Assembly (NCBI GenBank): GCA_028704155.1
Contig: JAQVLN010000010.1
Location: 1-33,918 of the forward strand
Source of the DNA: Desulfitobacteriaceae bacterium
Lineage (GTDB): Bacteria > Bacillota > Desulfitobacteriia > Desulfitobacteriales > Desulfitobacteriaceae
Length of the DNA stretch: 33,918 nt
Direction: 5' to 3'
The translations under genes and the position numbers were made by a program. Every line of letters starts with the position of its first letter. Position 1 is the first letter of the stretch. The notes beneath the pieces are model-generated. The model did no database searches. It saw only the letters and a program-made list of their open reading frames with translations, and was not told where the DNA came from. This document shows positions 1 through 7,300 of this stretch, piece after piece.

Positions 1-20
1 CATAACACCAGAAATCAATT

Positions 21-50
21 TTGCACGTCTTAAAAGCCACAATATATAGT
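21..50 (+). promoter_or_regulatory. Candidate sigma-A promoter upstream of the metal ATPase
   Basis: TTGCAC at 21-26 and TATAGT at 45-50 are separated by 18 bases, close to the vegetative consensus TTGACA/TATAAT. It would start transcription near base 57, giving a leader of about 150 bases before the ATPase. No ArsR/CadC-type operator was recognised. The remaining bases of 1-151 hold no gene I can support. Confidence 0.3.
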
Positions 51-151
51 GTTATAAATATGCCATTTGTACTAAATACGGACATCAACTTTCAGTGAAA
101 CTACTTTTGCAACAGGCTCCTAGAAGATGAACATGTAAGACAAATATTTGA

Positions 152-205
152 ACTTGGGTTGAGTCATATTTACGAGTAGAAATTGTAAAACAAGTGAGGT
201 TCATG
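152..205 (+). other. Open frame upstream of the ATPase resembling the end of an HMA domain
   Basis: The ATPase frame stays open upstream of its likely start, back to a TGA at 149-151. Read through, 152-205 encodes residues including LRVEIVKQ, continuing into IEVIVKKIEPDVNLE of the annotated protein. That pattern resembles the second half of a heavy-metal-associated (HMA) domain, as found at the N terminus of CadA proteins. The first half, with its metal-binding CxxC, is not recognisable in any forward frame between 1 and 150. This suggests a remnant of a longer ancestral gene. The resemblance is judged by eye. Confidence 0.4.
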
Positions 206-2167
206 ATGAAGCAACAAATAGAAGTTATTGTGAAAAAGATAGAGCCGGACGTCAACCTTGAGTTTGAAGGTGCGGCTGGGTCTGCAAAGGGAACTGATCT
301 CGATGCTGATGAACACAATCATCAGCAACAGATCCGCAAATTGGTAATAGGTAGTGCAATATTTGCTGCCGGAGTGATTCTAAACCTTTCCAATGTATTG
401 GAACTTGCCATATTCTTAGTAAGCTATGTCATCGTCGGTGGCGGTGTGCTGGTACGGGCAGCTAAGGGCATTATCTGCGGTCAGATCTTCAGCGAACACT
501 TTCTGATGAGCATCGCTACTATTGGAGCTTTTTTTGTAGGGGAATATCCAGAAGGCGTAGCGGTTATGCTCTTCTATCTGGTGGGGGAGATGTTCCAGGA
601 TAGAGCTGTGGACCATTCCCGTAGATCGATCAGTTCATTGATGGATATCCGGCCTGACTATGCTAATTTGAAAGTTGGCGAAGAACTGAGAAAGGTATCT
701 CCTGAAGATATCGCAATCGGTGACATTATTGTAGTTAAACCGGGTGAAAAAGTCCCGCTGGACGGTACGGTTATCGAAGGAACATCAACAGTAGATACAT
801 CGGCATTGACCGGCGAATCTGTTCCCCGTGAACTAGAGCCCGGGAACCAGGCTTTAAGCGGATTTATTAATAAAAATGGGGTCCTCACAATAGAAGTTAC
901 CAAAAAGATCAGAGAATCTACGGTAGCCAAGATTCTGGACCTGGTCCAAAATGCCGGCAGCAGAAAGGCGCCTACGGAAAATTTTATAACCAGGTTCGCC
1001 CGGTATTATACCCCGGTCGTTGTTTTTGGAGCGTTGGCTCTGGCAGTTATACCACCTTTGTTTATCGAAGGAGCAACCTTTGCTGATTGGATTTATAGAG
1101 CCCTGGTCTTTTTGGTGGTATCTTGCCCATGTGCTTTAGTAATTTCGATACCTTTGGGATTTTTCGGCGGTATTGGCGGAGCTTCCAAGAGGGGTATACT
1201 GATCAAGGGCAGCAACTATCTTGAGGCTCTGAACAATGTAGAAACAGTGGTATTTGATAAAACCGGTACCTTAACCAAAGGCGTGTTTGAAGTTAGCCAA
1301 ATCAATTCCCAAAACGGGTTTACCAATGAAGAATTATTGGAATACGCAGCTTATGCAGAGAGCTATTCCAATCACTCGATCGCAACTTCAATAATCGGTG
1401 CTTATGCAGGCGGAATAGATAAGAACCGAATCGAAAACTACGAAGAAATTGCTGGTAACGGTATCAAGGTTACAGTTGATGGTAAAGAAGTCCTGGCTGG
1501 AAACACCAGGTTAATGATCAGTGAAAATATTGAGTATGAGAAGTTTGTCTCTTGGGGTACTGTGGTGCATGTGGCAATTAATAAGAGATATGCAGGGAAT
1601 ATTGTTATAACCGATGAAGTTAAACCAGACTCAGCAGATACGATTAAAGCCATAAAGTCGCTTGGAATCGGGAGAACAGTTATGCTTACCGGGGATTTAA
1701 AAACGGTAGGTGACAAGATTGGGACTCAATTAGGTTTGGATGAGGTTTATTCGGAACTGCTCCCGGCAGACAAGGTTGAAAAACTCGAATATATAATGAG
1801 CAGTCAAAAGTCCTCCAAAGGCAAGGTTGTCTTTGTGGGGGATGGTATCAACGATGCTCCCGTACTTAGGCGGGCAGATATCGGGATGGCTATGGGTGGA
1901 CTGGGTTCGGATGCTGCTATTGAAGCAGCTGATATTGTAATTATGACTGATGAACCATCCAAAATTGCCACAGCAATCAGGGTCGCCAGAAAAACCAGGA
2001 GTATTGTGTCCCAGAATATTATTTTTGCGTTGGGTGTAAAAGCGATCTTGCTGGTATTAGGGGCAATGGGAGTAGCTACTATGTGGGAAGCGGTTTTCGG
2101 GGATATGGGCGTGGCTTTGATTACTATTTTCAATGCCATGAGGGCAATGAATAGTATGGGGGGTTAA
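206..2167 (+). CDS. cadA: CadA-type heavy-metal (Cd/Zn/Pb) P1B-ATPase, N-terminally short
   Basis: Membrane ATPase predicted to export divalent soft metals (Zn2+, Cd2+, Pb2+). Motifs in order: ALTGES in the actuator domain; CPC in the membrane at about residues 307-309; the phosphorylation motif DKTGTLTKG with Asp351; an HP-loop equivalent reading SNHS at about 388-391; and GDGINDAP in the hinge. The final membrane segment contains MWEAVFGDMGVA with the Asp typical of the Zn/Cd branch rather than the Cu branch. The ATG at 206 is chosen because GTGAGG at 194-199 is a good SD for it; a GTG start at 194 would consume that SD. At about 653 residues it is shorter than usual CadA (around 700 or more), because only the tail of the HMA domain remains. 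The HP dipeptide conserved in P1B-ATPases reads His-Ser. No cadC-like regulator is adjacent. Confidence 0.9.
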   Translation: MKQQIEVIVKKIEPDVNLEFEGAAGSAKGTDLDADEHNHQQQIRKLVIGSAIFAAGVILNLSNVLELAIFLVSYVIVGGGVLVRAAKGIICGQIFSEHFLMSIATIGAFFVGEYPEGVAVMLFYLVGEMFQDRAVDHSRRSISSLMDIRPDYANLKVGEELRKVSPEDIAIGDIIVVKPGEKVPLDGTVIEGTSTVDTSALTGESVPRELEPGNQALSGFINKNGVLTIEVTKKIRESTVAKILDLVQNAGSRKAPTENFITRFARYYTPVVVFGALALAVIPPLFIEGATFADWIYRALVFLVVSCPCALVISIPLGFFGGIGGASKRGILIKGSNYLEALNNVETVVFDKTGTLTKGVFEVSQINSQNGFTNEELLEYAAYAESYSNHSIATSIIGAYAGGIDKNRIENYEEIAGNGIKVTVDGKEVLAGNTRLMISENIEYEKFVSWGTVVHVAINKRYAGNIVITDEVKPDSADTIKAIKSLGIGRTVMLTGDLKTVGDKIGTQLGLDEVYSELLPADKVEKLEYIMSSQKSSKGKVVFVGDGINDAPVLRRADIGMAMGGLGSDAAIEAADIVIMTDEPSKIATAIRVARKTRSIVSQNIIFALGVKAILLVLGAMGVATMWEAVFGDMGVALITIFNAMRAMNSMGG

Positions 2168-2198
2168 GGCAGATGTAAAGGGGCCTTTGTGCTAAATA

Positions 2199-2375
2199 TT
2201 AATCGTCCGTTTCAGTACAGGTGCAGGTTTTGACTAAATGATTATAAATTCTTGCGAATGAATCGCAAGTATAATCTAAAAGCTTATCACCGCCATATGG
2301 AGCTTTTTGGATTAAAGCAATCGTAATTTCTTTAGCAATAACTTCAAAAGCCTGGGTTTTCTTATGGTCAGACAA
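2199..2375 (-). CDS. Small hypothetical protein, about 58 residues
   Basis: I do not recognise a family. The product is small, soluble and mostly helical by eye, with a charged N-terminal half (SDHKKTQAFEVIAKEI) and a Cys/Thr-rich end (KTCTCTETDD). The TTG at 2375 is preceded by GGGGTG at good SD spacing; a GTG at 2384 in the same frame would add three residues but lacks an SD. It is convergent with the ATPase gene and divergent from pheA, so it is a single-gene unit. A coherent frame with an SD in an otherwise empty gap supports it being real, but it is short and could be chance. Confidence 0.5.
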   Translation of the reverse strand: MSDHKKTQAFEVIAKEITIALIQKAPYGGDKLLDYTCDSFARIYNHLVKTCTCTETDD

Positions 2376-2572
2376 AGTAAACACCCCATTTGCATAAAAA
2401 TCAGGCCCCTCTACAATCTAAATATAACTTTAGCAGAAAGTAAGCAAAAAATTCAAAAAAGAGGATAATGCTAAAGGAATGCAGTCAGGGCTATAGAATA
2501 TATTAACTGCGAATAATCACCCACTTCCACTTGAATAATTAGTTGTATATTCCCGGGAAGGAGTTGATTTTT

Positions 2573-3403
2573 ATGAGGGTTGGTTATCTTGGGCCCAGAG
2601 GTACGTTTAGTGAAGAAGCTACTGCCCGTTGTTTTAGAAAGCAGGACGTAGAATTGGTGGCTTTCCCAACCATAATCGATGTTCTGGAAGAAGTACAGTC
2701 AGGAACAATTGATAAGGCAGTCGTACCAATTGAAAATACATTTGAAGGATCAATCACTATGTCTGTAGATAGTTTGGCAGCCAGTCCCGATTTGTTTGTG
2801 CAGGGAGAAATTATTATGGCAATTTCGCAGCATTTACTTGGACTGGAACAAGCAAATTTTGCCGGAATTAAGGAAGTATGGTCTGTACCACCGGCTCTTG
2901 CCCAATGCAGACAGTTTATTAGAAGGAATAATTTAGTTACAAAAAATTTTGACAGTACAGTTTCTGCTGCCCTGGAGGTAAAGAAACAAGGCAGGATTGA
3001 TGTAGGGGCCATTGCCTCAGAATGGGCTGCCAAACAAGCGGGAATGAAAATAATAAAAAGCAATATCCAGGATTCAGCGGAAAATCATACACGTTTTGTC
3101 ATAGTAACAAAAGGACAGCAGTTATTGGCTGAACCGCAAAAGACAATGTTGTTAATAATTCCTTCACAGGAGCAAATTGGTGTCTTGTCCAATATTGCTC
3201 ATGTTTTTGCAGCCTTAAACCTTAATCTTTCATGGATAGAATCCCGCCCTACCAAGACCAAACTCGGAACATACCAGTTTTATCTTGATGTTGAGGTCGG
3301 TATGGAAGATGTACGGATGACTAAGGCGCTTGCCATTCTCCAAATCTTAGATAACAATGTAAGAATTTTAGGAAGCTATATTACAATAAAGGATCCTGAT
3401 TAA
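2573..3403 (+). CDS. pheA: Prephenate dehydratase with ACT domain
   Basis: Converts prephenate to phenylpyruvate in phenylalanine synthesis; cytoplasmic. The N-terminal dehydratase domain opens with GYLGPRGTFSEEA and contains VPIENTFEGS. The catalytic TRF motif is at residues 173-175 (NHTRF). The C-terminal ACT domain (about 190-275) carries GVLSNIAHVFA and ESRP at 223-226, the phenylalanine-binding signature, so feedback inhibition by phenylalanine is expected. There is no fused chorismate mutase, as is usual in Firmicutes, and 276 residues is normal for the monofunctional enzyme. The ATG at 2573 is chosen over the upstream in-frame ATG at 2543 because AAGGAG at 2558-2563 lies 9 bases before it. 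No other aromatic-pathway gene is adjacent, and no T-box or terminator was found in the leader. Confidence 0.95.
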   Translation: MRVGYLGPRGTFSEEATARCFRKQDVELVAFPTIIDVLEEVQSGTIDKAVVPIENTFEGSITMSVDSLAASPDLFVQGEIIMAISQHLLGLEQANFAGIKEVWSVPPALAQCRQFIRRNNLVTKNFDSTVSAALEVKKQGRIDVGAIASEWAAKQAGMKIIKSNIQDSAENHTRFVIVTKGQQLLAEPQKTMLLIIPSQEQIGVLSNIAHVFAALNLNLSWIESRPTKTKLGTYQFYLDVEVGMEDVRMTKALAILQILDNNVRILGSYITIKDPD

Positions 3404-3441
3404 TCATCCATAATTAATCTTTAAACGGTTTTTTCCAACGG

Positions 3442-3470
3442 TTGTACAAAGAAAGATATTTTGCTAAAGT
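3442..3470 (+). promoter_or_regulatory. Weak candidate promoter before argF
   Basis: TTGTAC at 3442-3447 and TAAAGT at 3465-3470 are 17 bases apart. The -10 matches the consensus at only four positions. If it is used, transcription begins near 3477, which favours the ATG at 3516 over the TTG at 3483. The alternative is read-through from pheA, since no terminator was seen between them. No arginine-repressor box was recognised. Confidence 0.25.
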
Positions 3471-3515
3471 AGGAGTAAGTCGTTGTTAAATACATACGCA
3501 AAAGGATGGGATACA

Positions 3516-4457
3516 ATGTTTTATCTTGAAAAAGAAGAACTTAAGGGTCGGGATTTTATTTGTATGAAGGATTTTACCCCGGAACAAATAAGCTATATGT
3601 TAGAAGTTGCGGCTCGTCTTAAAGCCGAGCGTAAAGATGGAATTTCTCATCCGATTTTGCAGGGTAAATCTCTGGCGATGATTTTTACGAAGTCATCTAC
3701 GCGTACCCGGGTTGCCTTTGAAGTCGGCATTTATCAACTGGGCGGCCAGGCATTATTCTTGAGCGGTCGTGATATCCAGTTAGGGCGGGGGGAACCTATT
3801 GCAGATACTGCCAGAGTCCTCTCGCGGATGGTTGATGGGATTATGATTAGGACCTTCAGTCATCAGGAGGTCCTGGATTTAGCGGAACATGCTTCAAAAC
3901 CTGTAATCAATGGCCTGACAGACCTGTTGCATCCAACCCAGGTATTGGCAGATTTGCTGACTATTCAGGAGCATAAAGGAAGATTAACCGGTATAAAACT
4001 GGCTTATATCGGCGATGGGAACAATATGGCCCATTCTTTAATGATAGGTGCTAAAATGGGTCTTCATGTTGTAATTGCATCTCCTGAAGGGTATAAACCC
4101 GATCCGGAAATTGTTGCTCTGGCCCAAGCTGATGCCCTTAAAAATGGAGGTTTTGTCGAAGTTTTGGATAATCCACTGGAGGCGGTCCATGATGCCGATG
4201 TTCTTTATACTGATGTCTGGACCAGCATGGGACAGGAGGAAGAATCTATAATCCGTCGTAAAGCATTTAAAAATTATCAAATAAATTCCGGGCTTTTAAA
4301 GCTTGCCCGTAAAGATGCCATTGTCTTGCACTGTTTGCCGACGCATCGTGGTGAAGAGATAACTGCTGAGGTTGTTGAAGGGCCCCAGTCGGTAGTTTTT
4401 GATGAAGCCGAAAACAGGCTGCATGCTCATAAAGCTATAATGGCTTTGATAATGTAA
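3516..4457 (+). CDS. argF: Ornithine carbamoyltransferase
   Basis: Transfers the carbamoyl group from carbamoyl phosphate to ornithine, giving citrulline, in arginine biosynthesis. The carbamoyl-phosphate loop STRTR is at residues 61-65 and HPTQ at 139-142. The ornithine-binding region has D233 and SMG at 237-239, and the HCLP loop with the catalytic Cys is at 272-275; all are intact. The length of 313 residues is typical of the family. The start is the ATG at 3516, preceded by AAAGGATGGG; an in-frame TTG at 3483 with its own AGGAG would add 11 residues (MLNTYAKGWDT) not typical of the family. It stands alone, without other arg genes, 112 bases after pheA on the same strand. Confidence 0.95.
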   Translation: MFYLEKEELKGRDFICMKDFTPEQISYMLEVAARLKAERKDGISHPILQGKSLAMIFTKSSTRTRVAFEVGIYQLGGQALFLSGRDIQLGRGEPIADTARVLSRMVDGIMIRTFSHQEVLDLAEHASKPVINGLTDLLHPTQVLADLLTIQEHKGRLTGIKLAYIGDGNNMAHSLMIGAKMGLHVVIASPEGYKPDPEIVALAQADALKNGGFVEVLDNPLEAVHDADVLYTDVWTSMGQEEESIIRRKAFKNYQINSGLLKLARKDAIVLHCLPTHRGEEITAEVVEGPQSVVFDEAENRLHAHKAIMALIM

Positions 4458-4515
4458 GAATAATGTTTCTTTGCTGTGAAAGAATTTAACTAAGTTTTTC
4501 GGATTGTCTGCATAA

Positions 4516-4559
4516 TTGGCAAGACCGGAATGAGGGTATGGAAATGCCGGTTTTGTCGA
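4516..4559 (+). terminator. Hairpin after argF (weak terminator or leader structure)
   Basis: CAAGACCGG at 4520-4528 pairs with CCGGTTTTG at 4547-4555 with one wobble, and the stem can be extended to about 13 pairs by further wobble pairs. No long T-run follows, so it may be a weak terminator or a leader hairpin just upstream of the SD of the next gene. Confidence 0.4.
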
Positions 4560-4593
4560 AGAATAATAGTTAAAGATTAGGAGGGCTTGCTTG

Positions 4594-5745
4594 GTGAAGA
4601 AATTAAGAGTGCTTATTTTTTCAGCAACTTTTGGAGCTGGGCATGTACGTGCAGCCGAAGCAATTATTGAAGCAATTCGAGCCAAGGAACCTGGTTCGGA
4701 AATTAGCCACTTGGATTGTGGGGAATTTCTGAATAAAACTCTTAATAAAGTTATTAAGAGTACCTATATTGAACTTATTAAACATACGCCTAAACTATGG
4801 GGGAAATTTTATTATCGGACATCCAAGATTTCTCCTCATTCTGTTTTCCAACGTTTTCTTAACCGGTTGGGAAGACGTGAGTTTTTAGAGTATATTAATT
4901 CAGTGCAGCCTGATTTGATAATCTTTACTTATCCAACGGTTGCCGGGATTCTCGCGCAATTACGGCTAAAACAGTCCCTGAATATCCCTTTGGTTACTAT
5001 TGTGACCGATTATGCAATTCACAGTCAATGGATACATCCCGGGGTAGATTTGTATGTTGTTGGCTGTAAGGAGGTTTATGAAGGCCTGGTTTCAAGGGGG
5101 ATTGAAAAGCAAAGAATCCAAATTATAGGGATTCCGGTTAGTCTTAAATTTGAAGTTCCCTTGGACTGCCCCAGTTTATATGAAAAATTAGGCCTGGATT
5201 CAGAACGTTTGACCTTGCTGGTAATGGGTGGGGCATATGGAATCCTGGAGGGGGCTAAATGGATTAGTAAGATAGTTGCTGAATCTACTGCTGCAATTCA
5301 AGCAATTATTGTTTGCGGCCGCGACCAAAAATTATACAAGTCATTGGAGCACATTATTTCAGAGGCGCGTAATCCAATTCTGCTTTTGGGATATGTTAAA
5401 AATGTAGAAGAATTGATGAGTGTAGCTGATTTAATAATCACCAAAGCCGGAGGCCTTACTGTTTCTGAAGCATTAACCAAGAGATTACCAATGATAATTT
5501 TTAAACCTATCCCGGGTCAGGAGGAAGCAAATGCCGTTTATGTTGAAAAAATTGGGGCTGGTATAATTGCTGAAACCAATGAGGATTTAGAAAGAATTTT
5601 ATACAGATTAATTGATAAGCCTCAAGATTTAAAAAAGATGCGTCTGGCAGCGGAGAAAGCTGTAATCGGACATTCAGCTGAGCGGGCAGTAAACCTTATC
5701 TTAAAGCTTGTCGATGAGCAAAAAATTGTTCAAAAGATTGGCTGA
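4594..5745 (+). CDS. UgtP/MGDG-synthase-like diacylglycerol glycosyltransferase
   Basis: GT28/GT-B-fold glycosyltransferase of the MGDG synthase/UgtP (YpfP) group, which transfers a sugar from a UDP-sugar to diacylglycerol on the inner membrane face. The start KKLRVLIFSATFGAGHVRAAEA is the family's N-terminal lipid-acceptor region. VTDYAIHSQWIHPGVDLYVVG and IIGIPVS sit before the linker. The C-terminal nucleotide-sugar domain has VMGG, LLGYV and ITKAGGLTVSEAL followed by PGQEEANA, the donor-binding signature. About 383 residues is normal. AGGAGG at 4579-4584 can serve either the GTG at 4594 (chosen, spacing 9) or the TTG at 4591. The downstream partner is a membrane-anchored deacetylase, so an envelope role is likely. 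The exact sugar and lipid cannot be read from sequence. Confidence 0.85.
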   Translation: MKKLRVLIFSATFGAGHVRAAEAIIEAIRAKEPGSEISHLDCGEFLNKTLNKVIKSTYIELIKHTPKLWGKFYYRTSKISPHSVFQRFLNRLGRREFLEYINSVQPDLIIFTYPTVAGILAQLRLKQSLNIPLVTIVTDYAIHSQWIHPGVDLYVVGCKEVYEGLVSRGIEKQRIQIIGIPVSLKFEVPLDCPSLYEKLGLDSERLTLLVMGGAYGILEGAKWISKIVAESTAAIQAIIVCGRDQKLYKSLEHIISEARNPILLLGYVKNVEELMSVADLIITKAGGLTVSEALTKRLPMIIFKPIPGQEEANAVYVEKIGAGIIAETNEDLERILYRLIDKPQDLKKMRLAAEKAVIGHSAERAVNLILKLVDEQKIVQKIG

Positions 5746-5815
5746 ATACTTATTTTTTAGACCAGGAGAAGTATTGGCCAACTGATTCAAACAAACTTAG
5801 CGGAGATGGGAAGGT

Positions 5816-7087
5816 TTGGATAGTAGTCTGCAATGTGGATTCTCGTTAATTTTATTAGTTAGTTTTATTTTTGGCTTAGCTGCCTATACGGTTATTCCTG
5901 ATTTATTTTTGCATCGTTTAGGAATTGGCAGTTGGAAAAGGCAATATACACCCGGTGTTGCCCTGACCTTTGATGATGGCCCCGATCCTGAGTATACGCC
6001 AAGGATCCTTGAGGTTTTAGCACGTAATAATGTACGGGCCGCTTTTTTTTTAGTGGGGTCCAAGGCTGTGGCATTTCCCTGGCTGACCAAAGAAATTTTA
6101 GCACAGGGCCATCAGCTTGGTCTCCATTCTCTCAATCATCGCTATGCCTGGTTTTCAGCTCCCTGGACAACCTGGCGTGAGTGGGAGGCGGCAGCCGGCG
6201 AAGTGGAGAAAATTGCCGGACGGCAGGTTAATTGGGTACGTCCTCCCTGGGGAACTTTTAACCTGGCAACTTGGCTGTGGGTAAAAAAACGCTGCAAAAG
6301 GATCGTCCTTTGGAATAATGAAGGTCATGATTGGCAGGTTAGGTATTCTGCCGACCAAATTGCTCAACGTATTGTTAAAAGGGCTAAGCCGGGAGGAATC
6401 ATCGTTTTACATGATAGTGGTAGTGAAGCAGGTGTTCGGGAAAATACCTTACAAGCTTTGGAGATTATTTGTCAACAACTCAAGTCAAAGAAAAAACTAT
6501 CCCTGGTTCCTTTGGAATTTCCCGATTGGAACGGCTTAAGGAGATTGAGTTTTGGTCTTTGGCAAAAATGGGAAGAATTATTTGCCGGTATTTATCATCT
6601 GGAAAAAATTGATTCAACTAATTTGTTTCGCTTAACCAAAACAAGATACAAGGGCCCGGAATTATACGACAAGGGCGGACAGGTTATAGCCAAAGAAGGA
6701 GATCTGGTTGCTGAATTACACATAGACAGCTTGCGTTTAAGCGGGAAAGGTACCGATATCCACACTGTTGGAATTAGAACTCTTAGGCAGACCAGGGAAT
6801 CTTTACCTGAGCTGGCTGCTTACATAAACAATAATCCCGCCTATTCGGGAATTCAGGTTATCATGGGAATTTCTTTATTGAATCGCGGAGTGAAGGGTTT
6901 TGGTTTTCACGTCCAGGAAGTTTCCCCAAATTGGCTTTATCGTTGGATTGAAATTTTACAGAAATTAAACTCCAGGATTTACCAGCCGGTAAGAAAGGCA
7001 GGGAGATCTAAACAATTGGCCAGCAGGCCTAAATTAGTATGGATAAGCAAGGAGGAGCTTTTCAGCCGGTGGCTGAGGGAGACTTGA
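5816..7087 (+). CDS. Membrane-anchored NodB polysaccharide deacetylase with C-terminal YkoP-like domain
   Basis: Residues about 9-29 form a signal anchor. The carbohydrate esterase 4 (NodB) domain covers about 45-235 with all catalytic motifs: TFDDGPD at 51-57, HSLNH with metal ligands H104 and H108, RPPWG at 142-146, and LHD at 198-200. It therefore probably N-deacetylates peptidoglycan or another GlcNAc polymer outside the membrane. Residues about 255-423 form a second domain that I assign tentatively to the YkoP-like family of unknown function (it begins near EKIDSTNLFRLTK). The TTG start has GGAG at 5802-5805. The gene follows the glycosyltransferase by 70 bases and ends at a strong terminator, so the two genes may be cotranscribed. 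The function of the second domain is unknown; substrate binding is one possibility. Confidence 0.85.
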   Translation: MDSSLQCGFSLILLVSFIFGLAAYTVIPDLFLHRLGIGSWKRQYTPGVALTFDDGPDPEYTPRILEVLARNNVRAAFFLVGSKAVAFPWLTKEILAQGHQLGLHSLNHRYAWFSAPWTTWREWEAAAGEVEKIAGRQVNWVRPPWGTFNLATWLWVKKRCKRIVLWNNEGHDWQVRYSADQIAQRIVKRAKPGGIIVLHDSGSEAGVRENTLQALEIICQQLKSKKKLSLVPLEFPDWNGLRRLSFGLWQKWEELFAGIYHLEKIDSTNLFRLTKTRYKGPELYDKGGQVIAKEGDLVAELHIDSLRLSGKGTDIHTVGIRTLRQTRESLPELAAYINNNPAYSGIQVIMGISLLNRGVKGFGFHVQEVSPNWLYRWIEILQKLNSRIYQPVRKAGRSKQLASRPKLVWISKEELFSRWLRET

Positions 7088-7125
7088 TTTAAGGTGCTGA
7101 TTCTGGTAAAATAGTTCAGATTGAT

Positions 7126-7147
7126 AGCCCTCAAGCGGGGCTTTTTT
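7126..7147 (+). terminator. Intrinsic terminator after the deacetylase gene
   Basis: AGCCC at 7126-7130 pairs with GGGCT at 7138-7142 over a 7-base loop and is followed by a run of T to 7147. It closes the glycosyltransferase-deacetylase unit. Confidence 0.75.
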
Positions 7148-7217
7148 AATCCGGAGTTAATAATAAGTGTGTTCAACACATATTAATTTTCGGGTGTTGG
7201 GTATAGTGGTAGTTTGC

Positions 7218-7240
7218 AGTCTTGATAAATCGGCAAGACT
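7218..7240 (+). promoter_or_regulatory. Hairpin in the tig leader
   Basis: AGTCTTG at 7218-7224 and CAAGACT at 7234-7240 are perfect 7-base inverted arms around a 9-base loop, 60 bases before the tig start. No T-run follows, so it is not a normal terminator. The motif TGCAGTCTT recurs directly at 7215 and 7256. It could be an operator or a stabilising 5' mRNA stem; no known regulator site (CtsR, HrcA) was recognised. Confidence 0.35.
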
Positions 7241-7300
7241 AGATAAGAATCTGCCTGCAGTCTTTCCAATATTAAGTGAAGTTTAAGGGGGAACAAATGT

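Noticed and set aside
2584-3063. 159-codon reverse frame within pheA
   Set aside because: It is antisense to the conserved dehydratase domain, with no SD and no recognisable domain.
5744-5775. 7-bp hairpin AATACTT/AAGTATT between the glycosyltransferase and deacetylase genes
   Set aside because: No T-run follows, the loop is 17 bases and AT-rich, and the SD of the next gene lies soon after; it is not a convincing terminator.
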